Origin: Granulosicoccus sp963833195
GTDB taxonomy: Bacteria; Pseudomonadota; Gammaproteobacteria; Granulosicoccales; Granulosicoccaceae
DNA length: 64,000 nt
Direction of reading: 5' to 3'
NCBI GenBank assembly: GCA_963833195.1
Contig: CAWHXF010000027.1
Span: forward strand, 1,736,001 to 1,800,000
In this document: piece after piece, positions 33,488 through 42,375 of the stretch
Numbering within the stretch: the first letter of the stretch is position 1
How the letters are laid out: the number at the start of each line of letters is the position of its first letter
Notes under the pieces: generated by a model
Database searches by the model: none
Seen by the model: the letters and a program-made list of their open reading frames with translations, nothing else
Told to the model about the DNA's origin: nothing
Program-made: the position numbers and the translations under genes

Positions 33488-34858
33488 TCAGCGCCCGCGC
33501 CTGCGACCTCCCCGGGATGCGTGCGCGTGGGCCGGACGCCGTCGTCGATCGTCCGCGGCTTCCTCGTCGTTCGAGCGCAACCCGTCCGGCGAACCGGCAT
33601 CGTCGCCCCGCCGCGCGTCCGCGCTCGGCGCCGCCGCGTCATCGCGCTCCGGCACGTCGTCCTCGCGCGCGTTCGCGACGGCCTCGCCCGCATCCGCGAC
33701 GGCATCGAACCAGTCCGTCGGCCCGGACAGCAGCCCGTCGTCGAAACGCACGAGCTCGTCGAAACGCTCCGTCGCCTGCACGAGCAGCGCGTCGTGCCGC
33801 GGATCGCCCTCGGGGTCCAGTCGTGGACCACCGTCGCGCGTCAGATGTGTGACCAATCCGAAGAAGTCGGCGAAGTCGACGAGCAGGCGCTGCGCCACCA
33901 CCAGCATGGCGACGCCGACGCCCTCCTCCGGCGCCATCGTCGTCCCCGTCCTCGTCTCGCTCGCCTCGTCGAGCACGTCCTGCACGACGTCCGGGCAGGC
34001 CGACAGGAAGGCGTTCGAGAGCGACTCGCTCGTGCGCGCCTCGCCGCAGTGGCGCCGCACGAGTCGCAGCCCGACCAGCCAGCCCGACTGGATCCCGCCC
34101 GCCTCGGGCAGGGCATCCCGGTACGCCCAGTCCAGCCGCGTCGCGTAGGCGCGCAGCAGCCGTGGGAACGTCTCGCGCGCGCCGGAGCGTTCGGCCGTGG
34201 CCAGCGCGGAGGCGGAACGCGACAGCACGCCGTCGTCGCCGCGCTCCAGCAGGCCCGCGTCCTCCGCCGACAGCCGCACGACGTGCAGCGCGTCGAAATC
34301 GGTCTCTGCGGCGATGGCGCCGCGCGGGGCGTGCAGGCTGTCCGGAAACGCGGACGCGTGCGCCTCGGCGATGCGTCGGCACACCGCGCGGGGGAGAAAG
34401 CCGGAGCGCGTGAGGGCGAGCGCACGATCGGCCGGCAGCTCCTCGAACAGCGCGTTCATCAGGAACGCCGCCTCCGATCCGGGCTCCTCGGGCAGCCACG
34501 TCGGCAACGCCACCCGCGCGTCGGTGCGCGCCGCGCCCGCCGCGTCCGGCTCTCCGTCGACGAGCGGCAAACCATCGACCGCGGGCTCGTAGTGCAGAAG
34601 CCTCGCGAGCCCCGCGAAGTCCAGCCCGTCGAGGTGCGGCGGCGCGAGCGTCGCCCGTTCGCCCAGCAGGCGATCGGCCGCCGCGGGCGTCGGCGCGTCG
34701 TCGGCGAAGTGCGGCGACTGCACGAGCTCGTGGAGCGAGGCGAGCCCGTCGTCGGCCAGCCGTGCGGACTCGCTCGCCCGGTCCGCCACGAGGTGACACT
34801 TCTTGTACTTCTTCCCGCTGCCGCAGTGGCAGGGGTCGTTGCGGCCGGGCAGGCTCAT
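33488..34858 (-). CDS. SEC-C motif protein of unknown function
   Basis: A 456-residue soluble protein. It begins MSLPGRNDPCHCGSGKKYKK followed by CH, an N-terminal SEC-C zinc motif (CxC...CH) like that at the C-terminus of SecA and in many orphan proteins; the motif binds zinc and can contact ribosomes or SecB. Residues 40-400 are helical and acidic with no known domain that I can name. The last 55 residues are low complexity, first acidic then very basic (RRRRPAHAHASRGGRRRGR), and could bind nucleic acid. It stands alone on the minus strand between the regulator and a toxin-antitoxin pair. Confidence 0.7.
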   Translation of the reverse strand: MSLPGRNDPCHCGSGKKYKKCHLVADRASESARLADDGLASLHELVQSPHFADDAPTPAAADRLLGERATLAPPHLDGLDFAGLARLLHYEPAVDGLPLVDGEPDAAGAARTDARVALPTWLPEEPGSEAAFLMNALFEELPADRALALTRSGFLPRAVCRRIAEAHASAFPDSLHAPRGAIAAETDFDALHVVRLSAEDAGLLERGDDGVLSRSASALATAERSGARETFPRLLRAYATRLDWAYRDALPEAGGIQSGWLVGLRLVRRHCGEARTSESLSNAFLSACPDVVQDVLDEASETRTGTTMAPEEGVGVAMLVVAQRLLVDFADFFGLVTHLTRDGGPRLDPEGDPRHDALLVQATERFDELVRFDDGLLSGPTDWFDAVADAGEAVANAREDDVPERDDAAAPSADARRGDDAGSPDGLRSNDEEAADDRRRRPAHAHASRGGRRRGR

Positions 34859-34899
34859 GAATCGGCTCTAGCGGGACGAAGGGAGTGTGCAGTGTCCCC

Positions 34900-35265
34900 T
34901 CAACGGATCAGGCGGACACGTTCGAAGTCACGCCATTCCCGATCGGCGGTCCACACGGACGCTTCGAGTCGCTCGCCCAACGCGAGACACAAACGATCGG
35001 CGAGCGAGAGATTCTCGCCGCGGCGCCACCTGGCGGCGGCCCACTCGGCATCCTCGAGCGTCACGGGTTCCTTCAGGAGCGAGAAGCTGTCTAGGTAGGC
35101 GGCAGCCGTCCGCCAGTCGCGACCCGAGGCGAGCACCTTCTGCATCGCCTCGGCCCAGTTCACGACGCTGCATCGAGATCCCGAGACCAGGCGCTCGCCG
35201 ACCACTTCGGCTCCGGTCTCGTCGTGCAGGAAGGCCAGGAGCGCGGACGCGTCGAGCACGTTCAC
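34900..35265 (-). CDS. vapC: VapC-like PIN-domain toxin
   Basis: A 121-residue PIN domain. The four acidic positions of the RNase centre are visible: Asp5 in MNVLDASALLAFL, Glu39 in NWAEAMQKV, Asp near 88 in LSLADRLCLALG and Asp near 108 in VWTADREW. These toxins cleave specific tRNAs or rRNA. The ATG overlaps the stop of the AbrB-like antitoxin by four bases, the usual antitoxin-first arrangement. It is intact and has no other neighbour in its operon. Confidence 0.87.
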   Translation of the reverse strand: MNVLDASALLAFLHDETGAEVVGERLVSGSRCSVVNWAEAMQKVLASGRDWRTAAAYLDSFSLLKEPVTLEDAEWAAARWRRGENLSLADRLCLALGERLEASVWTADREWRDFERVRLIR

Positions 35266-35546
35266 GCCGCGGCATCGTCGTCCCTTGCGGCGCTGTCCGA
35301 CTCGCGATCCTCACGCGCGGCCTCGGCGCGCCGATCGGCGATGAGCGCGGACACGAGGTCGGCCCCCGCCAAGTCGTCCCTGACGCGACGACGCAGCTGC
35401 TCGCGAGTCAGCAGCGCGAAGCCGTCCTCGTTCTCGAAGAGCACCAGCACGGTGCCCTCCTCGATGCCCGCCCGTGCGCGCACGTCGGCCGGAATGACGA
35501 GGCGCCCGCGGTTGCCCACAACGAGCTTGTGCGTCCCACTCACCAC
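35262..35546 (-). CDS. vapB: AbrB/MazE-type antitoxin of the VapBC pair
   Basis: A 94-residue protein whose first 45 residues are a swapped-hairpin AbrB domain (THKLVVGNRGRLVIPADVRA, then GIEEGTVLVLFENEDGFALL). Such domains bind DNA at the operon's own promoter. The C-terminal half is charged (REDRESDSAARDDDAAA) and should wrap the PIN toxin. It is the first gene of the pair and overlaps the toxin gene by four bases. Only 71 bases separate it from the end of nuoN, and both genes lie on the minus strand. Confidence 0.85.
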   Translation of the reverse strand: MVSGTHKLVVGNRGRLVIPADVRARAGIEEGTVLVLFENEDGFALLTREQLRRRVRDDLAGADLVSALIADRRAEAAREDRESDSAARDDDAAA

Positions 35547-35617
35547 GGCAACTTACCACACGAGCCCGAAAGGTGGGACGAGCGCCGCCGAGCCGGAGCG
35601 CCCCCGTGCGGCTGCGC

Positions 35618-37039
35618 TCAGGCGAACGCCGCGATGCAGGCCGCCATGATCAGACTCGGGAAGATCCCGAACACCAGGACCGCGAGCCCGTTGACGGCGA
35701 GCCCCGCGCTCACGTCCCCCGCCATGCGTACCTCGTCCGTCACGACGGGCTCGTCGAAGTACATGAGCTTCACGACGCGCAGGTAGTAGAACGCGCCGAT
35801 CACCGACATGACCACCCCCAGCACGGCGAGCCACACGTAGCCCGCGTCCACGACGGCGCTCAGCACCGTGAGCTTGGCGTAGAAGCCGACGAGCGGCGGC
35901 ACGCCGGCGAGCGAGATCATGGCGAGCATCATCACGGCGGCCAGCAGGGAGTTGCGCTTCGCGAGCCCCGCGAGGTCCGTCAGCAGCACGGCCTCGAAGC
36001 CGCCGCGCGACAGCGCCAGCAGCACGCCGAAGGCGGCGAGCGTCGTCAGCGAGTACGTGATGGCGTAGAACATCGCCGCGCTGAGCCCCGCCTGCGTGGC
36101 GCCGACGACGCCCAGCAGCAGGAACCCGACGTTGCTGATGGTCGAGTAGGCCAGCATGCGCTTGATGTTCGTCTGCGCCACGGCGACCAGGTTGCCGATG
36201 ACGAGCGACAGCGCGGCCAGGATGCCGAGCATGGCCTGCCAGTCCGCCACCAGCGGCACGAGCCCGTCGATCAGCAGGCGTACCAGCATGGCGAACGCGG
36301 CGATCTTCGGCGCCGTCGACAGGAACGTGACCACCGAGGTGGGCGCGCCGTCGTAGACGTCCGGGATCCACATGTGGAACGGCACGGCGCCGAGCTTGAA
36401 CGCGATGCCGACGATCAGGAACACCAGGCCGAACCGTGCGCCGACGCTGAGCGCGTCCCCGGCGATCAGCACGTCGCGCACGGTGCCGAGCTCCAGCGAG
36501 CCGGTGGCCCCGTAGACCATCGACATGCCGTACAGCAGCATGCCGGAGGCGAGCGCGCCCAGCACGAAGTACTTCATGGCGGCCTCGGAGGAGTTGCCGT
36601 CGTCGCGCGACAGCGCCACGAGCGCGTACTGCGACAAGGAGAGCAGCTCCAGCCCGAGATACAGCGTGAGCAGGTGCTTGGCGGAGACCATGATCATCAT
36701 GCCGGCCACCGCGAACAGCACCAGCACGTAGTACTCGCCGCGCTCGATGGTGCGCCCGGTCAGGTAGTCGCGCGAGTACAGCAGCACGCCGATCGAGATG
36801 CCGATCAGCCACGTCTTCAGGCCCGCCGACAAACCGTCGATGCCGTACGCGCCGGAGTAGGCGATGACGGGCTCCGCGTTGGTCTGTCCGAAGGCCAGGA
36901 ACAGCGTGACCACGAGACTCGCCTGCGACAGCCAGTACACGAGGTGCCCGCCCGCGCGCGCCCACAGGCTCGCCACCAGCACGCAGCAGGTGGCGGTCAG
37001 CAGGAAGATCTCGGGACTCGCGATGGCGAGTGAATCCAC
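35618..37039 (-). CDS. nuoN: NADH-quinone oxidoreductase subunit N
   Basis: Antiporter-like membrane subunit of complex I, 473 residues with about 14 hydrophobic segments. Start is a GTG at 37039 (read as Met, then DSLAIASPEIFLLTATCCVL), which gives the usual NuoN beginning. Conserved features include LGLELLSLSQYALVAL near residue 132 with the key glutamate, AVPFHMWIPDVYDGAP near 222 with the ion-path lysine just before it (FKLG), KRMLAYSTISNVGFLLLG near 290 and SLAGVPPLVGFYAKL near 390. It is the last of the fourteen nuo genes. Confidence 0.95.
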   Translation of the reverse strand: MDSLAIASPEIFLLTATCCVLVASLWARAGGHLVYWLSQASLVVTLFLAFGQTNAEPVIAYSGAYGIDGLSAGLKTWLIGISIGVLLYSRDYLTGRTIERGEYYVLVLFAVAGMMIMVSAKHLLTLYLGLELLSLSQYALVALSRDDGNSSEAAMKYFVLGALASGMLLYGMSMVYGATGSLELGTVRDVLIAGDALSVGARFGLVFLIVGIAFKLGAVPFHMWIPDVYDGAPTSVVTFLSTAPKIAAFAMLVRLLIDGLVPLVADWQAMLGILAALSLVIGNLVAVAQTNIKRMLAYSTISNVGFLLLGVVGATQAGLSAAMFYAITYSLTTLAAFGVLLALSRGGFEAVLLTDLAGLAKRNSLLAAVMMLAMISLAGVPPLVGFYAKLTVLSAVVDAGYVWLAVLGVVMSVIGAFYYLRVVKLMYFDEPVVTDEVRMAGDVSAGLAVNGLAVLVFGIFPSLIMAACIAAFA

Positions 37040-37088
37040 GTTCGGTGCTCCGGAAAAGGGGGTCGTCGACGGCCGGGTCGGCGGCGCG

Positions 37089-38690
37089 TCAGCGGCTGAC
37101 GGCGGGCAGCGCGAACACGGTGGGTGCACCGCCCTCACCCACCGCGCTCTCGCCGGCCGGATCGCCCGCGCCGACCGAGCGCTGGTCGGCCGCATCCGTG
37201 CCGAGCTTCGACACGGCCACGTGCGCCGCGAGGTTCTCGACCGAGGCGTGCATGACGCGCCCGATGGAGGCCGGCCAAAGCCCGACGAACAGCACGAACC
37301 CGGCGAGCGCGCCGAGCATCCAGAACTCGCGGCGCGAGACGTCCTGCAGCGCGGCCACGCGCTCGTTCGCGACGGGCCCGAGCACGACGCGCTTGACCAT
37401 CCACAGCGTGTACGCCGCACCCAGGATGAGGGTGAGCGCCGCGAGGAACGCGATCCAGAAGTTCGTGCGGAAGCTCGCCAGGATGACCATGAACTCGCCG
37501 ACGAATCCCGAGGTGCCGGGCAGGCCCGCGTTGGCCATCGAGAAGAAGATCATGAACGCGCCGAACAGCGGCATGGTGTTGATGACGCCGCCGTAGTCGG
37601 CGATCTCGCGCGTGTGCATGCGGTCGTAGATCACGCCGATGCACAGGAACATGGCCGCCGAGATGAAGCCGTGGCTGACCATCTGGATGATGGCGCCCTC
37701 GATGCCGAGCGCGACGCCGGCCGCATCGTCGTTGGCGATGAGCCTGAACGCGAGGAAGATGCCGAGGGTCACGAAGCCCATGTGCGAGATGGACGAGTAC
37801 GCCACGAGCTTCTTCATGTCGCGCTGCGCGAGCGCCACGAAGCCGATGTACACCACCGCCACGAGCGAGATGGCGATCATGAACGTGTCGAGCTTCGCCG
37901 ACGCGTCCGGCACGATGGGCAGGGAGAAGCGCAGGAAGCCGTAGCCGCCCATCTTCAGCATGATGGCCGCCAGCACCGCGGAGCCCGCGGTGGGCGCCTC
38001 GACGTGCGCGTCGGGCAGCCAGGTGTGCACGGGCCACATCGGGATCTTCACGGCGAAGGCCGCCAGGAACGCCAGGAACACCCACGTCTGCTCGGGCTCG
38101 CCGATGGCCAGCTCGTGGAAGGCGAGGATCTCGAAGGTGCCGGACTGCGAGTGCAGCCAGATGAGCGCCACCAGCATGAACACCGACCCGAGGAAGGTGT
38201 ACAGGAAGAACTTCACGGTCGCGTACACGCGCCGCGGGCCGCCCCATATCCCGATGATCAGGAACATCGGGATCAGCGTCGCCTCGAAGAAGACGTAGAA
38301 CAGGATGGCGTCCAGCGCGCTGAATACGCCCACCATGAGCCCCGTCATGATCTGGAACGCGCCCAGGTAGATCGCCGGACGGTCCCGGATGACCTCCCAG
38401 GCCGACACCACGACGATCACGTTGATGATGGTCGTGAGCACGATCAGCGGCATGGAGATGCCGTCGATGCCGACGTGCCAGCTGATGTCGAAGGTGGGCA
38501 GCCACTCGGCGCGCTCGACGAACTGCATGGCCGCGGTGGACGTGTCGAAGCCGAAGTACAGCGGCAGGCTCGCCAGCAGCGTCAGCACGGCGATGCCGAG
38601 CGCCAGCGGTCGTGCGCGCGCGTCCCCGACGAAGAGGGTGACCAGGCCGCCGAGCAGCGGCAACCAGATGGCAATGCTCAACCAGGGCAT
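37089..38690 (-). CDS. nuoM: NADH-quinone oxidoreductase subunit M
   Basis: Antiporter-like proton-pumping subunit of complex I, 533 residues, 14 predicted membrane helices. Key marks are IMTGLMVGVFSALDAILFYV and FEATLIPMFLIIGIWGG (near residue 140, with the essential glutamate), FAVKIPMWPVHTWLPDAHVE (near 230, essential lysine), KKLVAYSSISHMGFVTLG (near 300) and SNAGLPGTSGFVGEFM-like NAGLPGTSGFVGEFMV (near 410). The C-terminal tail after the last helix is about 50 residues and polar. It lies 43 bases after nuoL and 49 before nuoN. Confidence 0.95.
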   Translation of the reverse strand: MPWLSIAIWLPLLGGLVTLFVGDARARPLALGIAVLTLLASLPLYFGFDTSTAAMQFVERAEWLPTFDISWHVGIDGISMPLIVLTTIINVIVVVSAWEVIRDRPAIYLGAFQIMTGLMVGVFSALDAILFYVFFEATLIPMFLIIGIWGGPRRVYATVKFFLYTFLGSVFMLVALIWLHSQSGTFEILAFHELAIGEPEQTWVFLAFLAAFAVKIPMWPVHTWLPDAHVEAPTAGSAVLAAIMLKMGGYGFLRFSLPIVPDASAKLDTFMIAISLVAVVYIGFVALAQRDMKKLVAYSSISHMGFVTLGIFLAFRLIANDDAAGVALGIEGAIIQMVSHGFISAAMFLCIGVIYDRMHTREIADYGGVINTMPLFGAFMIFFSMANAGLPGTSGFVGEFMVILASFRTNFWIAFLAALTLILGAAYTLWMVKRVVLGPVANERVAALQDVSRREFWMLGALAGFVLFVGLWPASIGRVMHASVENLAAHVAVSKLGTDAADQRSVGAGDPAGESAVGEGGAPTVFALPAVSR

Positions 38691-38733
38691 CAGCGCGCCT
38701 TCCTCATCGAGCTAGAACGCTCCTTCGCGACCG

Positions 38734-40686
38734 TCACAGGAACAGGAACCAGGTCAGCAGCACCAGCAGGCCGATGATCATCGCGAACGCGTAGTGGTAC
38801 AGCAGGCCCGACTGCAGGTGGCGCGCGACGCCCGCCAGCGCGCCGACACGGTTGGCCGAGCCGTTCACGAGCATGCCGTCGATGATCCCGACATCGCCCT
38901 TCTGCCAGAGCTGGCGGCCGAGGCCGACGCTGCCGCGCGCGAACACGGCCTGGTTGAAGTCGTCGAAGCCGTACTTGTTGTCGAGGATGCGGCGCGCCCA
39001 GCCGAGCTTCGAGTCCAGGAAGGCCGGGATGGAGGGCGCCACGAGGTAGAACACGAAGGCCGTCGCGACGCCCGCGAGCGCGGTCCACAGCACCGGCGTC
39101 TGCAACGCGTGCAGCGTGAACGCGAGCACCCCGTGGAACTCCTCGGCGAGCTCGGCGATGACGCCGTGGCCCGGCCCCACCGTGATGACGCCGTCGAAGA
39201 AGTCGCCGTAGACGACGGCCGCGACCGTGAACGCGCCGATCAGCAAGGAGGGGATGGCCAGCAGGATCAGCGGCCAGGTGACGACCCCGGGCGGCTCGTG
39301 CAGGTGCTCTCGAGTGTGTTCGTCGAAGCGCTCCTCGCCGTGGAACACGAGGAAGAACAGCCGGAAGCTGTAGAAGGCGGTGATGAACACGCCGCCCAGC
39401 ACCGCCCAGTACGCGATGCCCGCGCCGGGGATGGTGGAGGCGTGCACGGCCTCGATGATGATGTCCTTGGAGTAGAAGCCCGAGAAGCCCGGGAAGCCGA
39501 TCAGCGCGAGCGAGCCGATCAGGGACGTCCAGTAGGTGATGGGCAGGTACTTGCGCAGCCCCCCCATCTTGCGGATGTCCTGCTCGTGGTGCATGGCGAT
39601 GATCACCGAACCCGCCGCCAGGAACAGCAGCGCCTTGAAGAAGGCGTGCGTCATGAGGTGGAAGATGGCCGCCGAGTACGCGGACACTCCGAGCGCGACG
39701 GTCATGTAGCCGAGCTGCGAGAGCGTGGAGTACGCGACGATGCGCTTGATGTCGTGCTGCACGACCCCGATCAGGCCCATGAAGAAGGCCGTGAACGCGC
39801 CGATGACGACGATGAAGGTCAGCGCCGTCTCGGACAGCTCGAAGATCGGGCTCATGCGCGCGACCATGAAGATGCCGGCCGTGACCATGGTGGCCGCGTG
39901 GATCAGCGCCGAGATGGGCGTGGGACCCTCCATGGAGTCCGGCAGCCAGACGTGCAGCGGCGCCTGCGCACTCTTGCCCATGGCACCGATGAACAGCAGG
40001 ATGCAGATCACCGTGAGCACCTGCCATTCGGCACCGCCGAGGATGGTCATCGTCTCGCCGACGAGCGACGGGGCCGTGGCGAACGCGTCCGCGTAGTGCA
40101 GGCTGTTCGTGTACATCACGATCGCCGCGATGCCGAGCACGAAGCCGAAGTCCCCCACGCGGTTGACGAGGAAGGCCTTCATGTTCGCGAAGATGGCCGT
40201 CGGCTTCGTGTACCAGAAGCCGATCAGCAGGTACGACACGAGCCCCACCGCCTCCCAGCCGAAGAACAGCTGCAGGAAGTTGTTGCTCATCACCAGCATC
40301 AGCATGGCGAAGGTGAACAGGCTGATGTAGCTGAAGAAGCGCGCGTAGCCCGGGTCGTCGTGCATGTAGCCGATGGTGTACACGTGCACCATCAGCGAGA
40401 CGAAGGTGACGACCAGCATCATCAGCACCGTGAGCGGGTCCACGAGGAAGCCCACCTCGAAGCGGATGCCGCCCGACACCATCCAGGTGTAGAGCGACTG
40501 GTCGAACACCGGCGCATCGTTCAGCACCACGTGGAAGAACGCCACGCAGGAGAGCAGGAACGAGAAGCCGACCGCGCCGATGGTGATGCGGTGGGCGTGC
40601 GTGCGGCCGATGCGCGCGCCGAAGAAGCCCGCGACGATGGCCGCGGACAGCGGCGCGAAGGCGGCGCTGGCGTAGAGGAGCATCAT
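38734..40686 (-). CDS. nuoL: NADH-quinone oxidoreductase subunit L
   Basis: Largest antiporter-like subunit of complex I, 650 residues, with the long lateral helix typical of NuoL at its C-terminus. Conserved segments include GWEAVGLVSYLLIGFWY (near residue 140, essential glutamate), GAMGKSAQAPLHVWLPDSME (near 230, essential lysine), KRIVAYSTLSQLGYM (near 303) and TYWTSLIGSLALIGFPGFSG-type SLALIGFPGFSGFYSKD (near 385). The ATG overlaps the nuoK stop by four bases. It pumps protons coupled to quinone reduction. Confidence 0.96.
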   Translation of the reverse strand: MMLLYASAAFAPLSAAIVAGFFGARIGRTHAHRITIGAVGFSFLLSCVAFFHVVLNDAPVFDQSLYTWMVSGGIRFEVGFLVDPLTVLMMLVVTFVSLMVHVYTIGYMHDDPGYARFFSYISLFTFAMLMLVMSNNFLQLFFGWEAVGLVSYLLIGFWYTKPTAIFANMKAFLVNRVGDFGFVLGIAAIVMYTNSLHYADAFATAPSLVGETMTILGGAEWQVLTVICILLFIGAMGKSAQAPLHVWLPDSMEGPTPISALIHAATMVTAGIFMVARMSPIFELSETALTFIVVIGAFTAFFMGLIGVVQHDIKRIVAYSTLSQLGYMTVALGVSAYSAAIFHLMTHAFFKALLFLAAGSVIIAMHHEQDIRKMGGLRKYLPITYWTSLIGSLALIGFPGFSGFYSKDIIIEAVHASTIPGAGIAYWAVLGGVFITAFYSFRLFFLVFHGEERFDEHTREHLHEPPGVVTWPLILLAIPSLLIGAFTVAAVVYGDFFDGVITVGPGHGVIAELAEEFHGVLAFTLHALQTPVLWTALAGVATAFVFYLVAPSIPAFLDSKLGWARRILDNKYGFDDFNQAVFARGSVGLGRQLWQKGDVGIIDGMLVNGSANRVGALAGVARHLQSGLLYHYAFAMIIGLLVLLTWFLFL

Positions 40687-40988
40687 CCGCGCAGCCCGTC
40701 CATTTCCTGCACGTTGATGGTGGAGCGGTTCCTGAACAGCACCACGAGGATGGCGAGCCCGATGGCGGCTTCGGCCGCGGCCACGGTGAGGATGAAGAAC
40801 ACGAAGATCTGGCCCGCGGGATCGTCCAGGAAGCGGCTGAACGCCACGAAGTTGATGTTCACGGCCAGCAGCATCAGCTCGATGGACATGAGCAGGATGA
40901 TCACGTTCTTGCGGTTCAGGAAGATCCCGACCACGCTCAGCGAGAACAGGATGGCCGCGAGGCCCAGGTAGTGCGGCAGCGTGATCAT
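40683..40988 (-). CDS. nuoK: NADH-quinone oxidoreductase subunit K
   Basis: Small three-helix membrane subunit, 101 residues, starting MITLPHYLGLAAILFSL. The buried glutamates of NuoK are present in LMSIELMLLAVNINFVAF (near residue 36) and VAAAEAAIGLAILVVLF (near residue 72), which form part of the central ion-conducting axis. It overlaps nuoJ and nuoL by four bases each (ATGA), so the three are translationally coupled. Confidence 0.96.
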   Translation of the reverse strand: MITLPHYLGLAAILFSLSVVGIFLNRKNVIILLMSIELMLLAVNINFVAFSRFLDDPAGQIFVFFILTVAAAEAAIGLAILVVLFRNRSTINVQEMDGLRG

Positions 40989-41671
40989 CCCGGGCCCCTC
41001 GTCGGCTCGACAGGCAATGGCAAGGCGGTGGTCTCGTGGGTGGCGCGCGCGGCGGCCGACACCGTGGTGCCGGCGCCGCCCGAGCCCATCGGGATGACGC
41101 GCAGCCGATCGCTCTTGTTCACCTGCACCTGCTGGCCGGGCGTCTGGTACTTGGTCAGCGGACGGCGCCGCATGGTGAGCGCGATGGCCGCCACGATGGC
41201 CACCAGCAGGATGATGGCCGCGATCTCGAACTGGAACAGGTAGTCCGAATACAGCGCGCGACCCAGGGTCTCGGTGTTCGAGTAGCCCTCGACGTTCGGC
41301 GGCGGCACCGGGAAGTCGTCGGCCCGGAAGTAGCGCGTGGCGATCAGGAAGATCATCTCGCCGAGCATCACGAGCCCCACCGTGACGCCCGCCCAGAAGT
41401 AGCGCACGAAGCCCTCGCGCAGGGGCTCCACGTTCACGTCCAGCATCATGACCACGAACAGGAACAGCACCATGACGGCGCCGACGTAGACGAGCACGAG
41501 CGTGATGGCCAGGAACTCCGCCTCCAGCAGCAGCCAGATGCCCGCGCAGGTGAAGAAGGTCAGCACGAGGAACATCGCGGCGAACACGGGGTTGTTCACC
41601 GTCACGACGCGGAACGCCGCGAACACCACGATGGCCGCGAACAGGTAGAAGACGAACAGCTCGAAGGTCAA
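40985..41671 (-). CDS. nuoJ: NADH-quinone oxidoreductase subunit J
   Basis: Membrane subunit of 228 residues with five hydrophobic segments. The conserved helix-3 stretch VYVGAVMVLFLFVVMMLDVN (near residue 57) is intact, and AAMFLVLTFFTCAGIWLLLEAEFLAI-like sequence precedes it. Helix 3 is the segment that rotates during coupling. The C-terminal 50 residues after the last helix are polar and longer than in E. coli NuoJ. A gap of about 200 bases separates it from nuoI, longer than other junctions in the operon, with no gene in it. Confidence 0.95.
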   Translation of the reverse strand: MTFELFVFYLFAAIVVFAAFRVVTVNNPVFAAMFLVLTFFTCAGIWLLLEAEFLAITLVLVYVGAVMVLFLFVVMMLDVNVEPLREGFVRYFWAGVTVGLVMLGEMIFLIATRYFRADDFPVPPPNVEGYSNTETLGRALYSDYLFQFEIAAIILLVAIVAAIALTMRRRPLTKYQTPGQQVQVNKSDRLRVIPMGSGGAGTTVSAAARATHETTALPLPVEPTRGPG

Positions 41672-41873
41672 GTCACTGGCCTCGCGGCCGCCGCGGCGCG
41701 TGCGCGCCCGGCGACGGATGACGAAGGCGACCGCAGGCGGGTCGCGGAAAACGAGCGGCCCCGCCCCCGGTCCGCCGCGCGGCGAACCGCGCGGCGGGGA
41801 CCGTGGGCGGGGCCGATGGAACGGCCCGGCCGACGTGCGGACGAGATTCCGGGCGCGGGCCCGGACAATCGCT

Positions 41874-42366
41874 TCAGCGGTAGCCGGAGTCCGCCGCGCG
41901 GTCGGCGCGGATCTGGGACTCGTAGCGATCGCCGATGGCCAGCAGCTTGTCCTTGGTCATGATCTGCTCGCCGCGATTCTCGAAATGATACTCGTGGATG
42001 CGCGTCTCGACGATGGAGTCCACGGGACAGGCCTCTTCACAGAATCCGCAGTAGATGCACTTGAACAGGTCGATGTCGTAGCGCGTGGTGCGCCGCGTGC
42101 CGTCCGCCGCGCTCCTGCGAGTCGATCGTGATGGCCAGCGCCGGGCACACCGCCTCGCACAGCTTGCACGCGATGCAGCGCTCCTCGCCGTTCGGATAGC
42201 GCCGCAGAGCGTGCAGGCCCCGGAAGCGCGGCGACATCGGTGCGTGCTCCTCGGGGTACTGCACGGTGACGTTGCCCTTGACGAAGTACTTGCCCGTCAG
42301 GGTCATGCCCTTCAGCAGCTCCCACAGCGTGAAGCTCTTGAAATAGCTGGAGATCCTGCCTGTCAT
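41874..42366 (-). pseudogene. nuoI: NADH-quinone oxidoreductase subunit I with an apparent one-base frameshift
   Basis: Iron-sulfur subunit carrying two 4Fe-4S clusters (N6a, N6b). The first frame from ATG 42366 reads TGRISSYFKSFTLWELLKGM, then CIACKLCEAVCP (first cluster), ALAITIDSQER. At about 42110 an extra base (minus-strand context GAGCGCGGCGGAC) shifts the frame; the other frame then continues ADGTRRTTRYDIDLFKCIYC, GFCEEACPVDSIVETRIHEY and ends ADSGYR at 41874, with the second cluster intact. Without the extra base the protein is 163 residues, the normal length. Because all other nuo genes are intact, an assembly or sequencing error is more likely than true loss. Confidence 0.9.
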
Positions 42367-42375
42367 GAGTGTTTG

